Below, in pieces: positions 29,217 through 37,296 of a DNA stretch of 64,000 nucleotides. Made by a program: the position numbers and the translations under genes. The notes under the pieces were generated by a model that saw only the letters and a list, made by a program, of their open reading frames with translations, was not told the DNA's origin and did not search any database. The first letter of the stretch is position 1; every line of letters begins with the position of its first letter. Source of the stretch: Methylobacterium mesophilicum (GTDB taxonomy: Bacteria; Pseudomonadota; Alphaproteobacteria; Rhizobiales; Beijerinckiaceae); assembly GCF_022179445.1 (NCBI RefSeq), contig NZ_BPQU01000012.1:93384-157383 (forward strand), given 5' to 3'.

Positions 29217-29783
29217 CTACGCCAGCCCGGCGCCCCGCGCCAGCGTGGCTTCCGAGATCCCCTCGAACCGGGCGGGGAGCGGCGCCGCCCCGGGGCCCAG
29301 GACCAGGGCGGCGGCGGGTCCGGTCACACGGGTAAAGAAGTCGACCAGGCTCTCGCCGCCGAACCGCACCGTTTCGAGGTCGGGCGCCAGCAGCCAGATG
29401 TCGTATTCCTCGCCGGTGCCGGAGACGTCCCAGAACAGGAAGCTGCCGTCCTCGCCGGCGCCGAAGAAGCACGCGCGCTCGATCACCGCCGGGTCGCCGT
29501 CTTCGACATCGAAGCGGTGCGGCTCCCCGCCGTCCTCCAGCATCGCCACGGCGTTGCCGACGCTGACGGCGATCACCCCGGCCTGGGTGGCCAGATCGCT
29601 GGCCTCGTACGGCGACGGCACGGCGATCCGGACCTGCCCGCCCGCCAGGCCGATGCCGCAGGTCTCGCAGAAGCTGCGGTAGGAGGCGGGCAGAGGGAAT
29701 CCCAGCTCCGCCGCGGCGCGGTCGAGGTCGGCACCCCGCGACGTGAACCCCGCCGACAGGCTCGTGAACACCGACTCCCACAT
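29217..29783 (-). CDS. SMI1/KNR4-like (SUKH) domain protein
   Basis: A 188-residue protein resembling the SMI1/KNR4 family: an early helix with DLDRAAAELGFPLPASYRSFCETCG, then strands around VSVGNAVAMLEDGG, FFGAGEDGSFLFWDVSGTGEEYDIWLL and a C-terminal helical part. SUKH proteins are often immunity proteins of contact-dependent or polymorphic toxin systems, but stand-alone housekeeping copies exist, and no toxin is adjacent. The ATG at 29783 has GGAG 8 bases upstream. A palindrome and a CtrA-box-like site lie in its upstream region. Confidence 0.6.
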   Translation of the reverse strand: MWESVFTSLSAGFTSRGADLDRAAAELGFPLPASYRSFCETCGIGLAGGQVRIAVPSPYEASDLATQAGVIAVSVGNAVAMLEDGGEPHRFDVEDGDPAVIERACFFGAGEDGSFLFWDVSGTGEEYDIWLLAPDLETVRFGGESLVDFFTRVTGPAAALVLGPGAAPLPARFEGISEATLARGAGLA

Positions 29784-29804
29784 CACAGCCACTCCACCGT
29801 CCAC

Positions 29805-29816
29805 AGCGTTAACGCT
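29805..29816. promoter_or_regulatory. 12-base palindrome upstream of the SUKH-type gene
   Basis: AGCGTTAACGCT at 29805-29816 is perfectly self-complementary and lies 22 bases ahead of the minus-strand start at 29783. In a GC-rich genome a central GTTAAC inside a perfect palindrome is a plausible regulator site. No factor is assigned. Confidence 0.4.
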
Positions 29817-29864
29817 CTCCGTAGATCGACCCGGATGCGCCCGGAGCCGTTCGCGAATAGGTAG

Positions 29865-29880
29865 GTTAAGACTTCGTTAA
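29865..29880 (-). promoter_or_regulatory. Putative CtrA-binding box
   Basis: Read on the minus strand the site is TTAA, seven bases, TTAAC, the full alphaproteobacterial CtrA consensus (TTAA-N7-TTAAC). It lies 82 bases upstream of the SUKH-type gene start (minus) and 20 bases upstream of the small membrane-protein start (plus). Binding is inference from motif identity. Confidence 0.5.
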
Positions 29881-29900
29881 TCCACAAACCGGGTATCGCC

Positions 29901-30095
29901 ATGACGACGATCGGCCAGCCCTGCTCACCGGCTCCGCTCCGCCGCAAACGATCCGTGACCCGCAAGCAATGCTGGATGCTGGTCCTGGCCTTCGAAGTCC
30001 TGGTCTTCGGAGCCTCGCAATCGGTCTTCCGGCCCGTTCGCCCGGCCGGCATCACCATCGAGATGTCGGTCACGCCGAACCACGTGGTGACCTGA
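29901..30095 (+). CDS. Possible small single-pass membrane protein
   Basis: A 64-residue reading frame with a basic N-terminus (LRRKRSVTRKQ), one hydrophobic stretch (CWMLVLAFEVLVFGAS) and a short polar tail. Third codon positions are mostly G or C, as in neighbouring genes, which favours real coding. The ribosome-binding site is weak and I recognise no family. The start lies just after the CtrA-like box. If real, it is an inner-membrane peptide; a non-coding leader of gatC is the alternative. Confidence 0.4.
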   Translation: MTTIGQPCSPAPLRRKRSVTRKQCWMLVLAFEVLVFGASQSVFRPVRPAGITIEMSVTPNHVVT

Positions 30096-30223
30096 TCCGG
30101 CGTCCCGCCCGCCATCGTGAGGGGTGGACCGGCTTTAACGCCCGCGTTGCGGCGCGTCGAACCGCAGTGCTATAGCGCGGCCGGCGCCGGGGATGCCTCC
30201 CGGGCAGGGACGAACGGGACGGC

Positions 30224-30511
30224 ATGTCGGTCGACGAGAAGACGGTTCGGCGTATCGCGCATCTGGCGCGGATCGCGGTCACCGACGACGAGGTCGGTCC
30301 GCTGCAGGGTGAGCTGAACGCCATCCTGGCCTTCGTCGAGCAGCTCGGCGCCATCGACGTGAGCGGCGTCGAGCCGATGACCTCGGTGACCCCGATGGCG
30401 ATGAAGAAGCGCGAGGACGTGGTCACCGACGGCGGCCGCGCCGCGGACGTGGTCGCCAACGCCCCCGAGACCGAAGACAATTACTTCCTGGTTCCGAAGG
30501 TCGTCGAGTAG
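30224..30511 (+). CDS. gatC: Asp-tRNA(Asn)/Glu-tRNA(Gln) amidotransferase subunit C
   Basis: GatC stabilises the GatA-GatB amidotransferase that converts misacylated Glu-tRNA(Gln) or Asp-tRNA(Asn) to the correct amide form. The 95-residue protein has the family core [26 protein letters not shown], the [11 protein letters not shown] turn and the C-terminal [16 protein letters not shown]. First gene of gatC-gatA-membrane protein-gatB. Confidence 0.95.
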   Translation: MSVDEKTVRRIAHLARIAVTDDEVGPLQGELNAILAFVEQLGAIDVSGVEPMTSVTPMAMKKREDVVTDGGRAADVVANAPETEDNYFLVPKVVE

Positions 30512-30584
30512 GCTGCATCCAGCCTTCGGCGAAGCAAACATTCTGGCGGGCATGCGCGCCGTGGCGCGCGAGGACGGGAACAGC

Positions 30585-32063
30585 GTGGATCCGAACGAAC
30601 TCACCCTGGCCGAGGCGCGCGACGCCCTCAAGGCGAAGCGGATCTCGGCCCGCGAGCTGACCCAGGCGCATCTCGACGCCATGGCCAAGGCCCGCGTGCT
30701 GAACGCCTACATTCGCGAGACCCCCGACCAAGCCCTCAAGATGGCGGATGAAGCGGACGAAAAGATCGCGGCCGGCGCGGCGCGGCCGCTCGAGGGCATC
30801 CCGCTCGGGATCAAGGATCTGTTCTGCACCGAGGGCGTCACCACGACGGCGGGCTCCAAGATCCTCGAAACCTTCGTGCCGCACTACGAATCGGCCGTCT
30901 CGGCCAACCTGTGGCGCGACGGCGCCGTGATGCTGGGCAAGCTGAACCTCGACGAGTTCGCCATGGGCTCGTCCAACGAGACCAGCGCCTACGGCAACGT
31001 GGTCTCGCCCTGGCGCCGGAAGGGGTCCGACGCGCAGCTCGTGCCGGGCGGCTCCTCCGGCGGTTCGGCCGCGGCCGTCGCGGCGCGGCTGTGCCTGGGC
31101 GCCACCGCCACCGATACCGGCGGCTCGATCCGCCAGCCCGCCGCCTTCACCGGCACGGTCGGCATCAAGCCGACCTACGGCCGCTGCTCGCGCTGGGGCA
31201 CCGTGGCCTTCGCCTCCTCCCTCGACCAGGCCGGCCCGATCGCCCGCACGGTGCGGGACTGCGCGATCCTGCTCGGCTCGATGGCCGGTCCGGATGCGCG
31301 CGACACCACCTGCGTCGACCTCCCGGTGCCGGACTTCGAGGCCGCGGTCGGCCGCGGCGTGAAGGGCCTGACCATCGGCATCCCGAAGGAGTACCGGGTC
31401 GACGGCATGCCGCCCGAGATCCAGAAGCTCTGGGACGACGGCGCCGCCTGGCTGAAGGATGCCGGCGCGACGATCAAAGAGATCTCGCTGCCGCACACTG
31501 CCTCGGCGCTGCCGGCCTATTACATCGTCGCCCCGGCCGAGGCGTCCTCGAACCTCGCGCGCTACGACGGCGTCCGCTACGGCCTTCGCGTGCCCGGCAA
31601 GGATATCGCCGGGATGTACGAGAACACCCGCGCCGCCGGCTTCGGCCGCGAGGTCAAGCGCCGGATCATGATCGGCACCTACGTGCTGTCGGCCGGCTAC
31701 TACGACGCCTATTACGTCCGCGCCCAGAAGATCCGCACCCTGATCAAGCGCGACTTCGAGGCGGCCTACGCGGCGGGCGTCGACGCGATCCTGACCCCGG
31801 CCACGCCGTCCTCGGCCTTCGGGATCGGCGAGAAGGCCTCGGCCGACCCGGTGGAGATGTACCTCAACGACGTGTTCACCGTGACGGTGAACATGGCCGG
31901 CCTGCCGGGCATCGCCGTGCCGGCCGGGATCGACGGCCAGGGCCTGCCGCTCGGCCTCCAGCTGATCGGCCGCCCCTTCGACGAGGAGACGCTGTTCGCG
32001 GTCGCCCAGGTGATCGAGGAGGCCGCCGGCCGGACCGTCCTGCCAGAGCCCTGGTGGGCATGA
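30585..32063 (+). CDS. gatA: Asp-tRNA(Asn)/Glu-tRNA(Gln) amidotransferase subunit A
   Basis: GatA is the glutaminase of the transamidating complex. The amidase-signature catalytic triad is visible as Lys77 (GIKDLF), Ser157 (GGSSGGS) and nucleophile Ser181 (DTGGSIRQP), numbering from the GTG at 30585 (492 residues). I prefer this start because the protein then begins [11 protein letters not shown] like the family, with AGGA at 30571-30574; ATG 30552 would add 11 residues. The stop overlaps the ATG of a small membrane protein rather than gatB. Confidence 0.95.
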   Translation: MDPNELTLAEARDALKAKRISARELTQAHLDAMAKARVLNAYIRETPDQALKMADEADEKIAAGAARPLEGIPLGIKDLFCTEGVTTTAGSKILETFVPHYESAVSANLWRDGAVMLGKLNLDEFAMGSSNETSAYGNVVSPWRRKGSDAQLVPGGSSGGSAAAVAARLCLGATATDTGGSIRQPAAFTGTVGIKPTYGRCSRWGTVAFASSLDQAGPIARTVRDCAILLGSMAGPDARDTTCVDLPVPDFEAAVGRGVKGLTIGIPKEYRVDGMPPEIQKLWDDGAAWLKDAGATIKEISLPHTASALPAYYIVAPAEASSNLARYDGVRYGLRVPGKDIAGMYENTRAAGFGREVKRRIMIGTYVLSAGYYDAYYVRAQKIRTLIKRDFEAAYAAGVDAILTPATPSSAFGIGEKASADPVEMYLNDVFTVTVNMAGLPGIAVPAGIDGQGLPLGLQLIGRPFDEETLFAVAQVIEEAAGRTVLPEPWWA

Positions 32064-32359
32064 CCGTCCCCTTCTATCCCTGGACGGTCTGGATCTGGGC
32101 CGCGTTCGATCCGGCGCTGATCGTGGTGGCGGTCTATCTCGGCTGGACCGCCAGCCAGTTCGGCAAGGTGTTCATCGCGGCGATCGCGGCGCTCGGCTTC
32201 TCGGTCCTGTTTTCGTGGGCGGTGAGCGCGGCCGGCATCCCGTGGCCGGCGCCGATCACGCACGACGGGCCGACCTTCTTCCCGGTGCGGACGATCGCCG
32301 CCCTGCTCTGGGCGATGCTCGCCTACGGCGTCCGGCGGACGATCGCCCGGCGCGCTTGA
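32060..32359 (+). CDS. Small membrane protein coupled to gatA
   Basis: A 99-residue protein with three hydrophobic segments ([53 protein letters not shown]) and a basic C-terminus. I do not recognise a named family, although small proteins of this shape are found near gatA in alphaproteobacteria. The ATG at 32060 overlaps the gatA stop (ATGA), so it should be translated with gatA. Function unknown; a link to tRNA amidation is positional only. Confidence 0.65.
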   Translation: MTVPFYPWTVWIWAAFDPALIVVAVYLGWTASQFGKVFIAAIAALGFSVLFSWAVSAAGIPWPAPITHDGPTFFPVRTIAALLWAMLAYGVRRTIARRA

Positions 32360-32417
32360 TTCTTGGCGCGCGCGGCCCGTAGATGTTCTTCAAGTGTAGG
32401 AGCGCGGCACCGGTCGC

Positions 32418-32551
32418 GATCCCACCCGCGACCTCATCCTGAGGTGACCGCGTCAGCGGGCCTCGAAGGAGCCATCCAGGCTCCGCGCGATCCCTGGAGC
32501 CCTCCTTCGAGGCTGCTGCGCAGCACCCTCAGGATGAGGTTGCGGATCGGA
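32418..32551. repeat. Long imperfect palindromic repeat, copy 2
   Basis: The arms CCTCATCCTGAGG (32432-32444 region) and CCTCAGGATGAGG (32528-32540 region) flank internal inverted words (GGCCTCGAAGGAG against CTCCTTCGAGGC, and CCAGGCTCC against GGAGCC). It shares the words CTGAGGTG, CCTCCTTCGAGG, CTGCGCAGCA and CTCAGGATG with the copy upstream of mtnP. It lies between the small membrane gene and gatB and could fold as one long stem in the gat transcript. Confidence 0.75.
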
Positions 32552-32589
32552 TCGTGCGGAGACCGCATCACATCCCGGCCCGGACCACC

Positions 32590-34062
32590 ATGAACGCACC
32601 TGTCGATCCCAAGAAACTGATCAAGGGCGGCCTGCACGACTGGGAGGTGATCGTCGGCATGGAGATCCATGCCCAGGTCTCCAGCCGGGCGAAGCTGTTC
32701 TCCGGCGCTTCGACCGAATTCGGGGCCGAGCCGAACGACCACGTCTCGCTGGTCGACGCCGCGATGCCCGGCATGCTGCCGGTGATCAACGCCGAATGCA
32801 TCGCGCAAGCCGTGCGGACGGGTCTCGGCCTGAAGGCGCAGATCAACCTGCGCTCGGTGTTCGACCGGAAGAACTACTTCTACCCGGATCTGCCGCAGGG
32901 CTACCAGATCTCGCAGTACAAGGACCCGATCGTCGGCGAGGGCGAGGTGCTGGTCGACATGGCCGACGGCACGTCGATCACGGTCGGCATCGAGCGGCTG
33001 CACCTGGAGCAGGATGCCGGCAAGTCGCTGCACGATCAGGACCCGCTGCGCAGCTTCGTCGACCTCAACCGCTCGGGCGTGGCGCTGATGGAGATCGTCT
33101 CCCGGCCGGACCTGCGCTCGTCTGAGGAAGCCAAGGCCTACGTGACCAAGCTGCGCACGATCCTGCGCTATCTCGGCACCTGCGACGGCGACATGGAGAA
33201 GGGTTCGCTCCGCGCCGACGTGAACGTCTCGGTGCGCCGCCCGGGCGAGCCGCTGGGCACGCGCTGCGAGATCAAGAACGTCAACTCGATCCGCTTCATC
33301 GGCCAGGCGATCGAGATCGAGGCCCGGCGCCAGATCGCGATCCTGGAAGACGGCGGCAAGATCGACCAGGAGACCCGCCTGTTCGATCCGGGCAAGGGCG
33401 AGACCCGCTCGATGCGCTCCAAGGAAGAAGCGCATGATTACCGCTACTTCCCCGATCCCGACCTGCTGCCGCTCGAGTTCGACCAGGCCTATGTCGACGC
33501 GCTGGCATCCGGCCTGCCGGAGCTGCCGGACGCCAAGAAGGCGCGGTTCGTGAACGATTACGGCCTGTCGCCCTACGATGCCGGCGTGCTCGTGGCCGAG
33601 CGGGCCTCGGCCGACTACTACGAGGCGGTCGCCAAGGGCCGCGACGGCAAGGCCGCGGCCAACTGGGTGATCAACGAGCTGTTCGGCCGCCTCAACAAGG
33701 AGGGGCTCTCGATCGACGCGACGCCGGTCTCGGCCGACCAGCTCGGGGCGATCGTGGACCTGATCGGCGAGGGCGTCATCTCCGGCAAGATCGCCAAGGA
33801 CCTGTTCGAGATCGTCTGGACCGAGGGCGGCGACCCGCGCGCCGTGGTCGAGAGCCGCGGCATGAAGCAGGTCACCGACACCGGCGCCATCGAGGCGGCG
33901 ATCGACCAGATCATCGCGGCCAACCCCGACAAGGTCGCCCAGGCGAAGGAGAAGCCGACCCTGCTCGGCTGGTTCGTCGGCCAGACCATGAAGGCGACCG
34001 GCGGCAAGGCGAACCCGGCGGCGGTCAACGCGCTGCTGAAGGACAAGCTCGGCATCGCCTGA
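32590..34062 (+). CDS. gatB: Asp-tRNA(Asn)/Glu-tRNA(Gln) amidotransferase subunit B
   Basis: GatB recognises the misacylated tRNA and performs the ATP-dependent amidation. The 490-residue protein has the GatB signatures [40 protein letters not shown] and [12 protein letters not shown], the metal and phosphate region of the kinase-like domain, followed by the helical and YqeY-like tail ([15 protein letters not shown]). ATG 32590 gives the expected N-terminus. It is separated from gatA by the membrane-protein gene and a repeat. Confidence 0.96.
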   Translation: MNAPVDPKKLIKGGLHDWEVIVGMEIHAQVSSRAKLFSGASTEFGAEPNDHVSLVDAAMPGMLPVINAECIAQAVRTGLGLKAQINLRSVFDRKNYFYPDLPQGYQISQYKDPIVGEGEVLVDMADGTSITVGIERLHLEQDAGKSLHDQDPLRSFVDLNRSGVALMEIVSRPDLRSSEEAKAYVTKLRTILRYLGTCDGDMEKGSLRADVNVSVRRPGEPLGTRCEIKNVNSIRFIGQAIEIEARRQIAILEDGGKIDQETRLFDPGKGETRSMRSKEEAHDYRYFPDPDLLPLEFDQAYVDALASGLPELPDAKKARFVNDYGLSPYDAGVLVAERASADYYEAVAKGRDGKAAANWVINELFGRLNKEGLSIDATPVSADQLGAIVDLIGEGVISGKIAKDLFEIVWTEGGDPRAVVESRGMKQVTDTGAIEAAIDQIIAANPDKVAQAKEKPTLLGWFVGQTMKATGGKANPAAVNALLKDKLGIA

Positions 34063-34712
34063 GGTCAATCCGGCGAAGCGCGCCCCACCCGGTCTTGCGA
34101 CGCGCGCCTTGCCGGACGATGTCTCCCGGCCTCGTGTGTTGGCTTGAGAGGTCCAGGCCGGTCGGCCTCATCTCGGGCGCGGACATTGGGGCTGGCAGTC
34201 GTCCCACCACGACGTAAGCCCGCCGCGGCGACACCGGGCGGTAGATGACCGTTCTGGATCTAATGGAAACCGCGGCGGAAGCGGCGCAAAGTGGGGCCTT
34301 TCGCGCATTCGAAGACGGACCATCGCTTGGCCGCTTCTGCGCCCCTGAGGCCGCTTCCGTCCGGTTGTTCGTCTGATGCCGCTGGATTCCGGGCCGAACC
34401 TGTCCCGAAGCCGTCTAGGCGGCGTCACGCTGCGGTGGAGTCATCCCTGTCTCCTCCTGCTTCCGGCAACCGACCCGGTACAGCACATTCCCGATGTGCC
34501 GGCCGTCGATCCGGCTCGTGTTCGGTATTGCTGAACACATCCGAAGATTGCGCCGGCTTAGAATGCGCGTCAACACGCAATGTCCGGCCGCGCTTAATAT
34601 TTTCAGGGTTCGCGCGCACCCGCTGCAACGCGGCATCGCCGGTTCAAAGACTTACGGGACACCGCACGGCGCCGCAAAAGTTTCCGTCGTGCCCGTCTGG
34701 ATCGACCGCGTT
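34063..34712. other. 650-base gap without a convincing gene
   Basis: No frame here has both a family match and a believable start. Longer frames on either strand look like chance openings. One oddity on the minus strand is a nine-codon frame (ATG at 34444, stop at 34415) with a near-perfect AGGAGGAG upstream. Base composition is more mixed than in the flanking genes. No repeat of the two families seen elsewhere, and no terminator with a T-run. Confidence 0.5.
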
Positions 34713-35198
34713 CTACTTGCCGGCACCCATGTTGTTCTCGACCAGAAATCGGATGCCGCGTTCGAAGGATTCGTCCGTGTCGCCGCGCAGGTCGACGCTG
34801 TAGGCCTTCTCCGGGGCGTTTCCGGAGAGCGGCTTGACGTAGACATTCAGGTTCAAGATCAGGTTCGAAACCTTCTGGACCTCACCGGTGATCGCCACGT
34901 CGGCGCCGAGCTTGCGGGCGAAGGCGTCTGCGCAGCCGTTGCAGCGGCGCAGGTCGGCGCTCTTGGCGACCTCGTCCTTCACCGGGTCGGTCGGCACGAC
35001 CACGAACAGGCCCTTCGTCTGCAGAAGGTCGCGCAATTGGTCGCTGGTGCGTTCGAGCCGCGCCCGGTCCGCTGCGTCGCCCGGCACGGGGGAGAGGTTG
35101 GAGAACTGAAAGTCGAACACCGCGGCCTTCTCGGGAGCCGCTAGGGCAGGACCCGCCGCACACCAAACGGCGACTGCGGTGAACACGGTCCGGAACAT
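34713..35198 (-). CDS. Secreted DUF2380-like protein
   Basis: A 161-residue protein with a Sec signal peptide (residues 1-20, ending GPALA), then a domain beginning KAAVFDFQFSNLSPVPGD and containing a Cys pair in RRCNGCAD and the strands GADVAITGEVQKVSNLILNLNVYV. This matches the DUF2380/DUF3280 type found in Rhizobiales and methylotrophs, periplasmic and of unknown function. GAGGAG precedes the ATG at 35198. It is divergent from a LysE-family gene with 139 bases between starts. Confidence 0.7.
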   Translation of the reverse strand: MFRTVFTAVAVWCAAGPALAAPEKAAVFDFQFSNLSPVPGDAADRARLERTSDQLRDLLQTKGLFVVVPTDPVKDEVAKSADLRRCNGCADAFARKLGADVAITGEVQKVSNLILNLNVYVKPLSGNAPEKAYSVDLRGDTDESFERGIRFLVENNMGAGK

Positions 35199-35337
35199 GG
35201 TCGCCTCCTCGGCGGCGCGCTTCTCGCGTCTGTGCAGAACCAACGGGCAGGACCGAGGTTCGCTCATACGATCGGGCGGCACGATGCGGTATCTTCCTCT
35301 CGCACCGAGTCGCCGGATGGTGGGAAAGCCAGGACAG

Positions 35338-35970
35338 ATGCCCGACGCACACAACTTGCTCGCATTCGCAGCCGTTGCCGTCGGGATGGTCCTGACCCCG
35401 GGACCGAACATGGCCTACGTGATCTCGCGTTCGATCTGCCAGGGTAGGGCCGCCGGGTTCGCATCCCTCGGCGGCGTCGCACTCGGCTTCGTCGCCTATA
35501 TGCTGTGTGCCGCGTTCGGCATCACGGCCCTGCTCCTGGCCGTACCCTATGCCTACGATGCCGTTCGCATGGCGGGCGCGCTATATCTGCTGTGGCTCGC
35601 CGTGCAAGCCGTGCGCCCGGGGGGTCGTTCGGCGTTTCAGGTCAAAGACTTGCCGCCGAGTAGCCCGGTCAGGCTGTTCGCGATGGGATTGTTGACCAAC
35701 CTGCTGAATCCCAAGATCGCGATCGTGTATCTCTCGCTGTTGCCGCAATTCATCGATCCCGCAAACGGCAGCGTCCTGAGCCAGGCTCTCGTCCTCGGCA
35801 CGACGCAGATCGTCATCAGCCTGATGATCAACGCGATCTTCATCGTGTCCGCGAGTGCGATCGCGAGGTTCTTCACGCATCGGCCTTCGTTCGCCACCCT
35901 GCAGCGCTGGGTGATGGGAACGGTGTTCGCGGCGCTCGCCGTCAGGATGGCGACCGAGTCACAGCGCTGA
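35338..35970 (+). CDS. LysE/RhtB-family amino acid exporter
   Basis: A 210-residue inner-membrane protein with the RhtB-type signature LTPGPNMAYVISRS, then GFVAYMLCAAFG, and LLTNLLNPKIAIVYLSLLPQF, with about six membrane segments. RhtB members export homoserine, threonine, leucine or related compounds; the substrate is not fixed. ATG 35338 places the first helix properly; AGGA lies only three bases upstream. This is the second LysE-superfamily exporter in the window and is of a different subgroup from the first. Confidence 0.88.
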   Translation: MPDAHNLLAFAAVAVGMVLTPGPNMAYVISRSICQGRAAGFASLGGVALGFVAYMLCAAFGITALLLAVPYAYDAVRMAGALYLLWLAVQAVRPGGRSAFQVKDLPPSSPVRLFAMGLLTNLLNPKIAIVYLSLLPQFIDPANGSVLSQALVLGTTQIVISLMINAIFIVSASAIARFFTHRPSFATLQRWVMGTVFAALAVRMATESQR

Positions 35971-36028
35971 CACGGCGACGGCGGCGCACGACCGAATAGG
36001 GCGGCAACGACCTGTCGGAACGAAGCTC

Positions 36029-37078
36029 CTAACGCGCCCCGGTCTGGACGTCTGTCTGCGAGCCCGTGAAGGCGGAGACCCGGTTGCGCAGATCCATGAA
36101 CCACGTCGGCATCGGGGCGCGGCCGTCGCCCACCACCACGGTGGCGGTCATGCCGGCGACCAGCGGCACGTCGGCGGGCTTGCGGTCGATGCGGACGCGA
36201 ACCGGGACCCTCTGGGCGAGGCGCACCCAGGTGTAGACCGGGTTCACGTCCGGCAGGCCCTGGGTGCTCGCTGCGGCATTCGCCGTCGAGATGCCGAGGG
36301 TGATGCTCTCGACCGTCCCGGTGAGATGCGGGTCGTAGCCCATCAGCTTCACGTCGGCCGCGTCGCCGACATGGATGTTGGCCATCTTGGTCTCCTCGAA
36401 ATAGCCGTCGATCCAGAATGAATCCGTATCGACGATGCTGATGTTCGAGGTGCCGGTGCGGGCGTAGTCGCCGACCCGCATCAGCAGGTTGGTGACGCGC
36501 CCGTTCACCGTGGACTTCACCTGGGTCCGTTCGAGGTTGACCTTGGCCTGCCGCAGCTGCGCCTGCGCGCTCTCGAGCGCCGCCTCGGCGATCTTGGCGG
36601 TCCCGGCGAATTGCTGCTTCTCCTCGATGGAGGTCGACACCGTGGTGAGCGCCTGGCGCCGGGCCGATTGCGCGTTCTTCACCTGAAGGTCGGCCTCCCT
36701 GTTCTTCACCTCGGCATCGGCCGAGGTGACGCCGACCTCGAAATCGATCGGATCGATCACGTAGAGCAGGTCGCCCTTCCGGACGAGCTGGTTGTCCTGC
36801 ACGCGCAGCGCCACGATCTGCCCGGAGACCTGCGGGGCGATGTTGGCGACCTGCACGCGGACCCGGCCGTCCCGGGTCCACGGCGCCGCCACGTAGAACT
36901 CCCACACGAACCAGGCGGCCGCGAAGGCGACGAGCAGGATCACGCCCGTGGCGGCGAGCCGGAGGAGCTTCCCGGCGCGGCCCCGCCGCGCGGTGAGGGG
37001 CGGCGGATCGGACGGCCCCGGCGCCTCCTCGCGGTGGGCGGCTCTGGGATCGTCCTCGTCGGCGGTTGTGGCAGGCAT
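36029..37078 (-). CDS. HlyD/AaeA-family efflux adaptor
   Basis: A 349-residue periplasmic adaptor: acidic cytoplasmic tail, one membrane helix (AATGVILLVAFAAAWFVWEF), then the biotinyl-lipoyl-like half-motifs (VSGQIVALRVQDNQLVRKGDLLYVID and VNGRVTNLLMRVGDYARTG) split by a coiled coil of about 90 residues, and a beta-barrel domain. It belongs with AaeA/EmrA-type adaptors that link an inner-membrane pump to outer-membrane factors. Its start overlaps the stop of the DUF1656 gene (TGATG); the FUSC pump gene is upstream in the same operon. Confidence 0.9.
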   Translation of the reverse strand: MPATTADEDDPRAAHREEAPGPSDPPPLTARRGRAGKLLRLAATGVILLVAFAAAWFVWEFYVAAPWTRDGRVRVQVANIAPQVSGQIVALRVQDNQLVRKGDLLYVIDPIDFEVGVTSADAEVKNREADLQVKNAQSARRQALTTVSTSIEEKQQFAGTAKIAEAALESAQAQLRQAKVNLERTQVKSTVNGRVTNLLMRVGDYARTGTSNISIVDTDSFWIDGYFEETKMANIHVGDAADVKLMGYDPHLTGTVESITLGISTANAAASTQGLPDVNPVYTWVRLAQRVPVRVRIDRKPADVPLVAGMTATVVVGDGRAPMPTWFMDLRNRVSAFTGSQTDVQTGAR

Positions 37079-37272
37079 CAGATGAACGCGATCAGGAGGG
37101 CGAGGACGCAGACGTAGATGCCGGCCTCGGCGAGCGGTGCGTTGGCGACGTAGCGGCTGAACCGGATCCGGGCAAAGACCCAGCGCAGGCCGAGGAGGAT
37201 CACGAAGGCGGCGAGCGCGTAGGCGACGAAGGAGGAGATCAGCACCCCACCGATATGGATATCCTCATACAT
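37078..37272 (-). CDS. DUF1656 (AaeX-like) small membrane protein
   Basis: A 64-residue protein with two membrane segments and the DUF1656 N-terminus (DIHIGGVLISSFVAYALAAFV). In E. coli the equivalent aaeX lies between the regulator and aaeA-aaeB of the p-hydroxybenzoic acid efflux system; its role is unknown. It lies 24 bases after the FUSC gene and overlaps the HlyD-family gene by one base. Confidence 0.88.
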   Translation of the reverse strand: MYEDIHIGGVLISSFVAYALAAFVILLGLRWVFARIRFSRYVANAPLAEAGIYVCVLALLIAFI

Positions 37273-37296
37273 GCCGGTTTCGCGCCAATTCCTGCG

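Noticed and set aside
29783..30115. 110-codon minus-strand frame upstream of the SUKH-type gene
   Set aside because: No family match, and it overlaps the promoter and CtrA-like region; the plus-strand 64-codon frame has better codon bias.
34291..34803. 170-codon plus-strand frame in the 34 kb gap
   Set aside because: No motif, Ser/Arg/Pro-rich random-like composition, and it runs into the antisense of the DUF2380-like gene.
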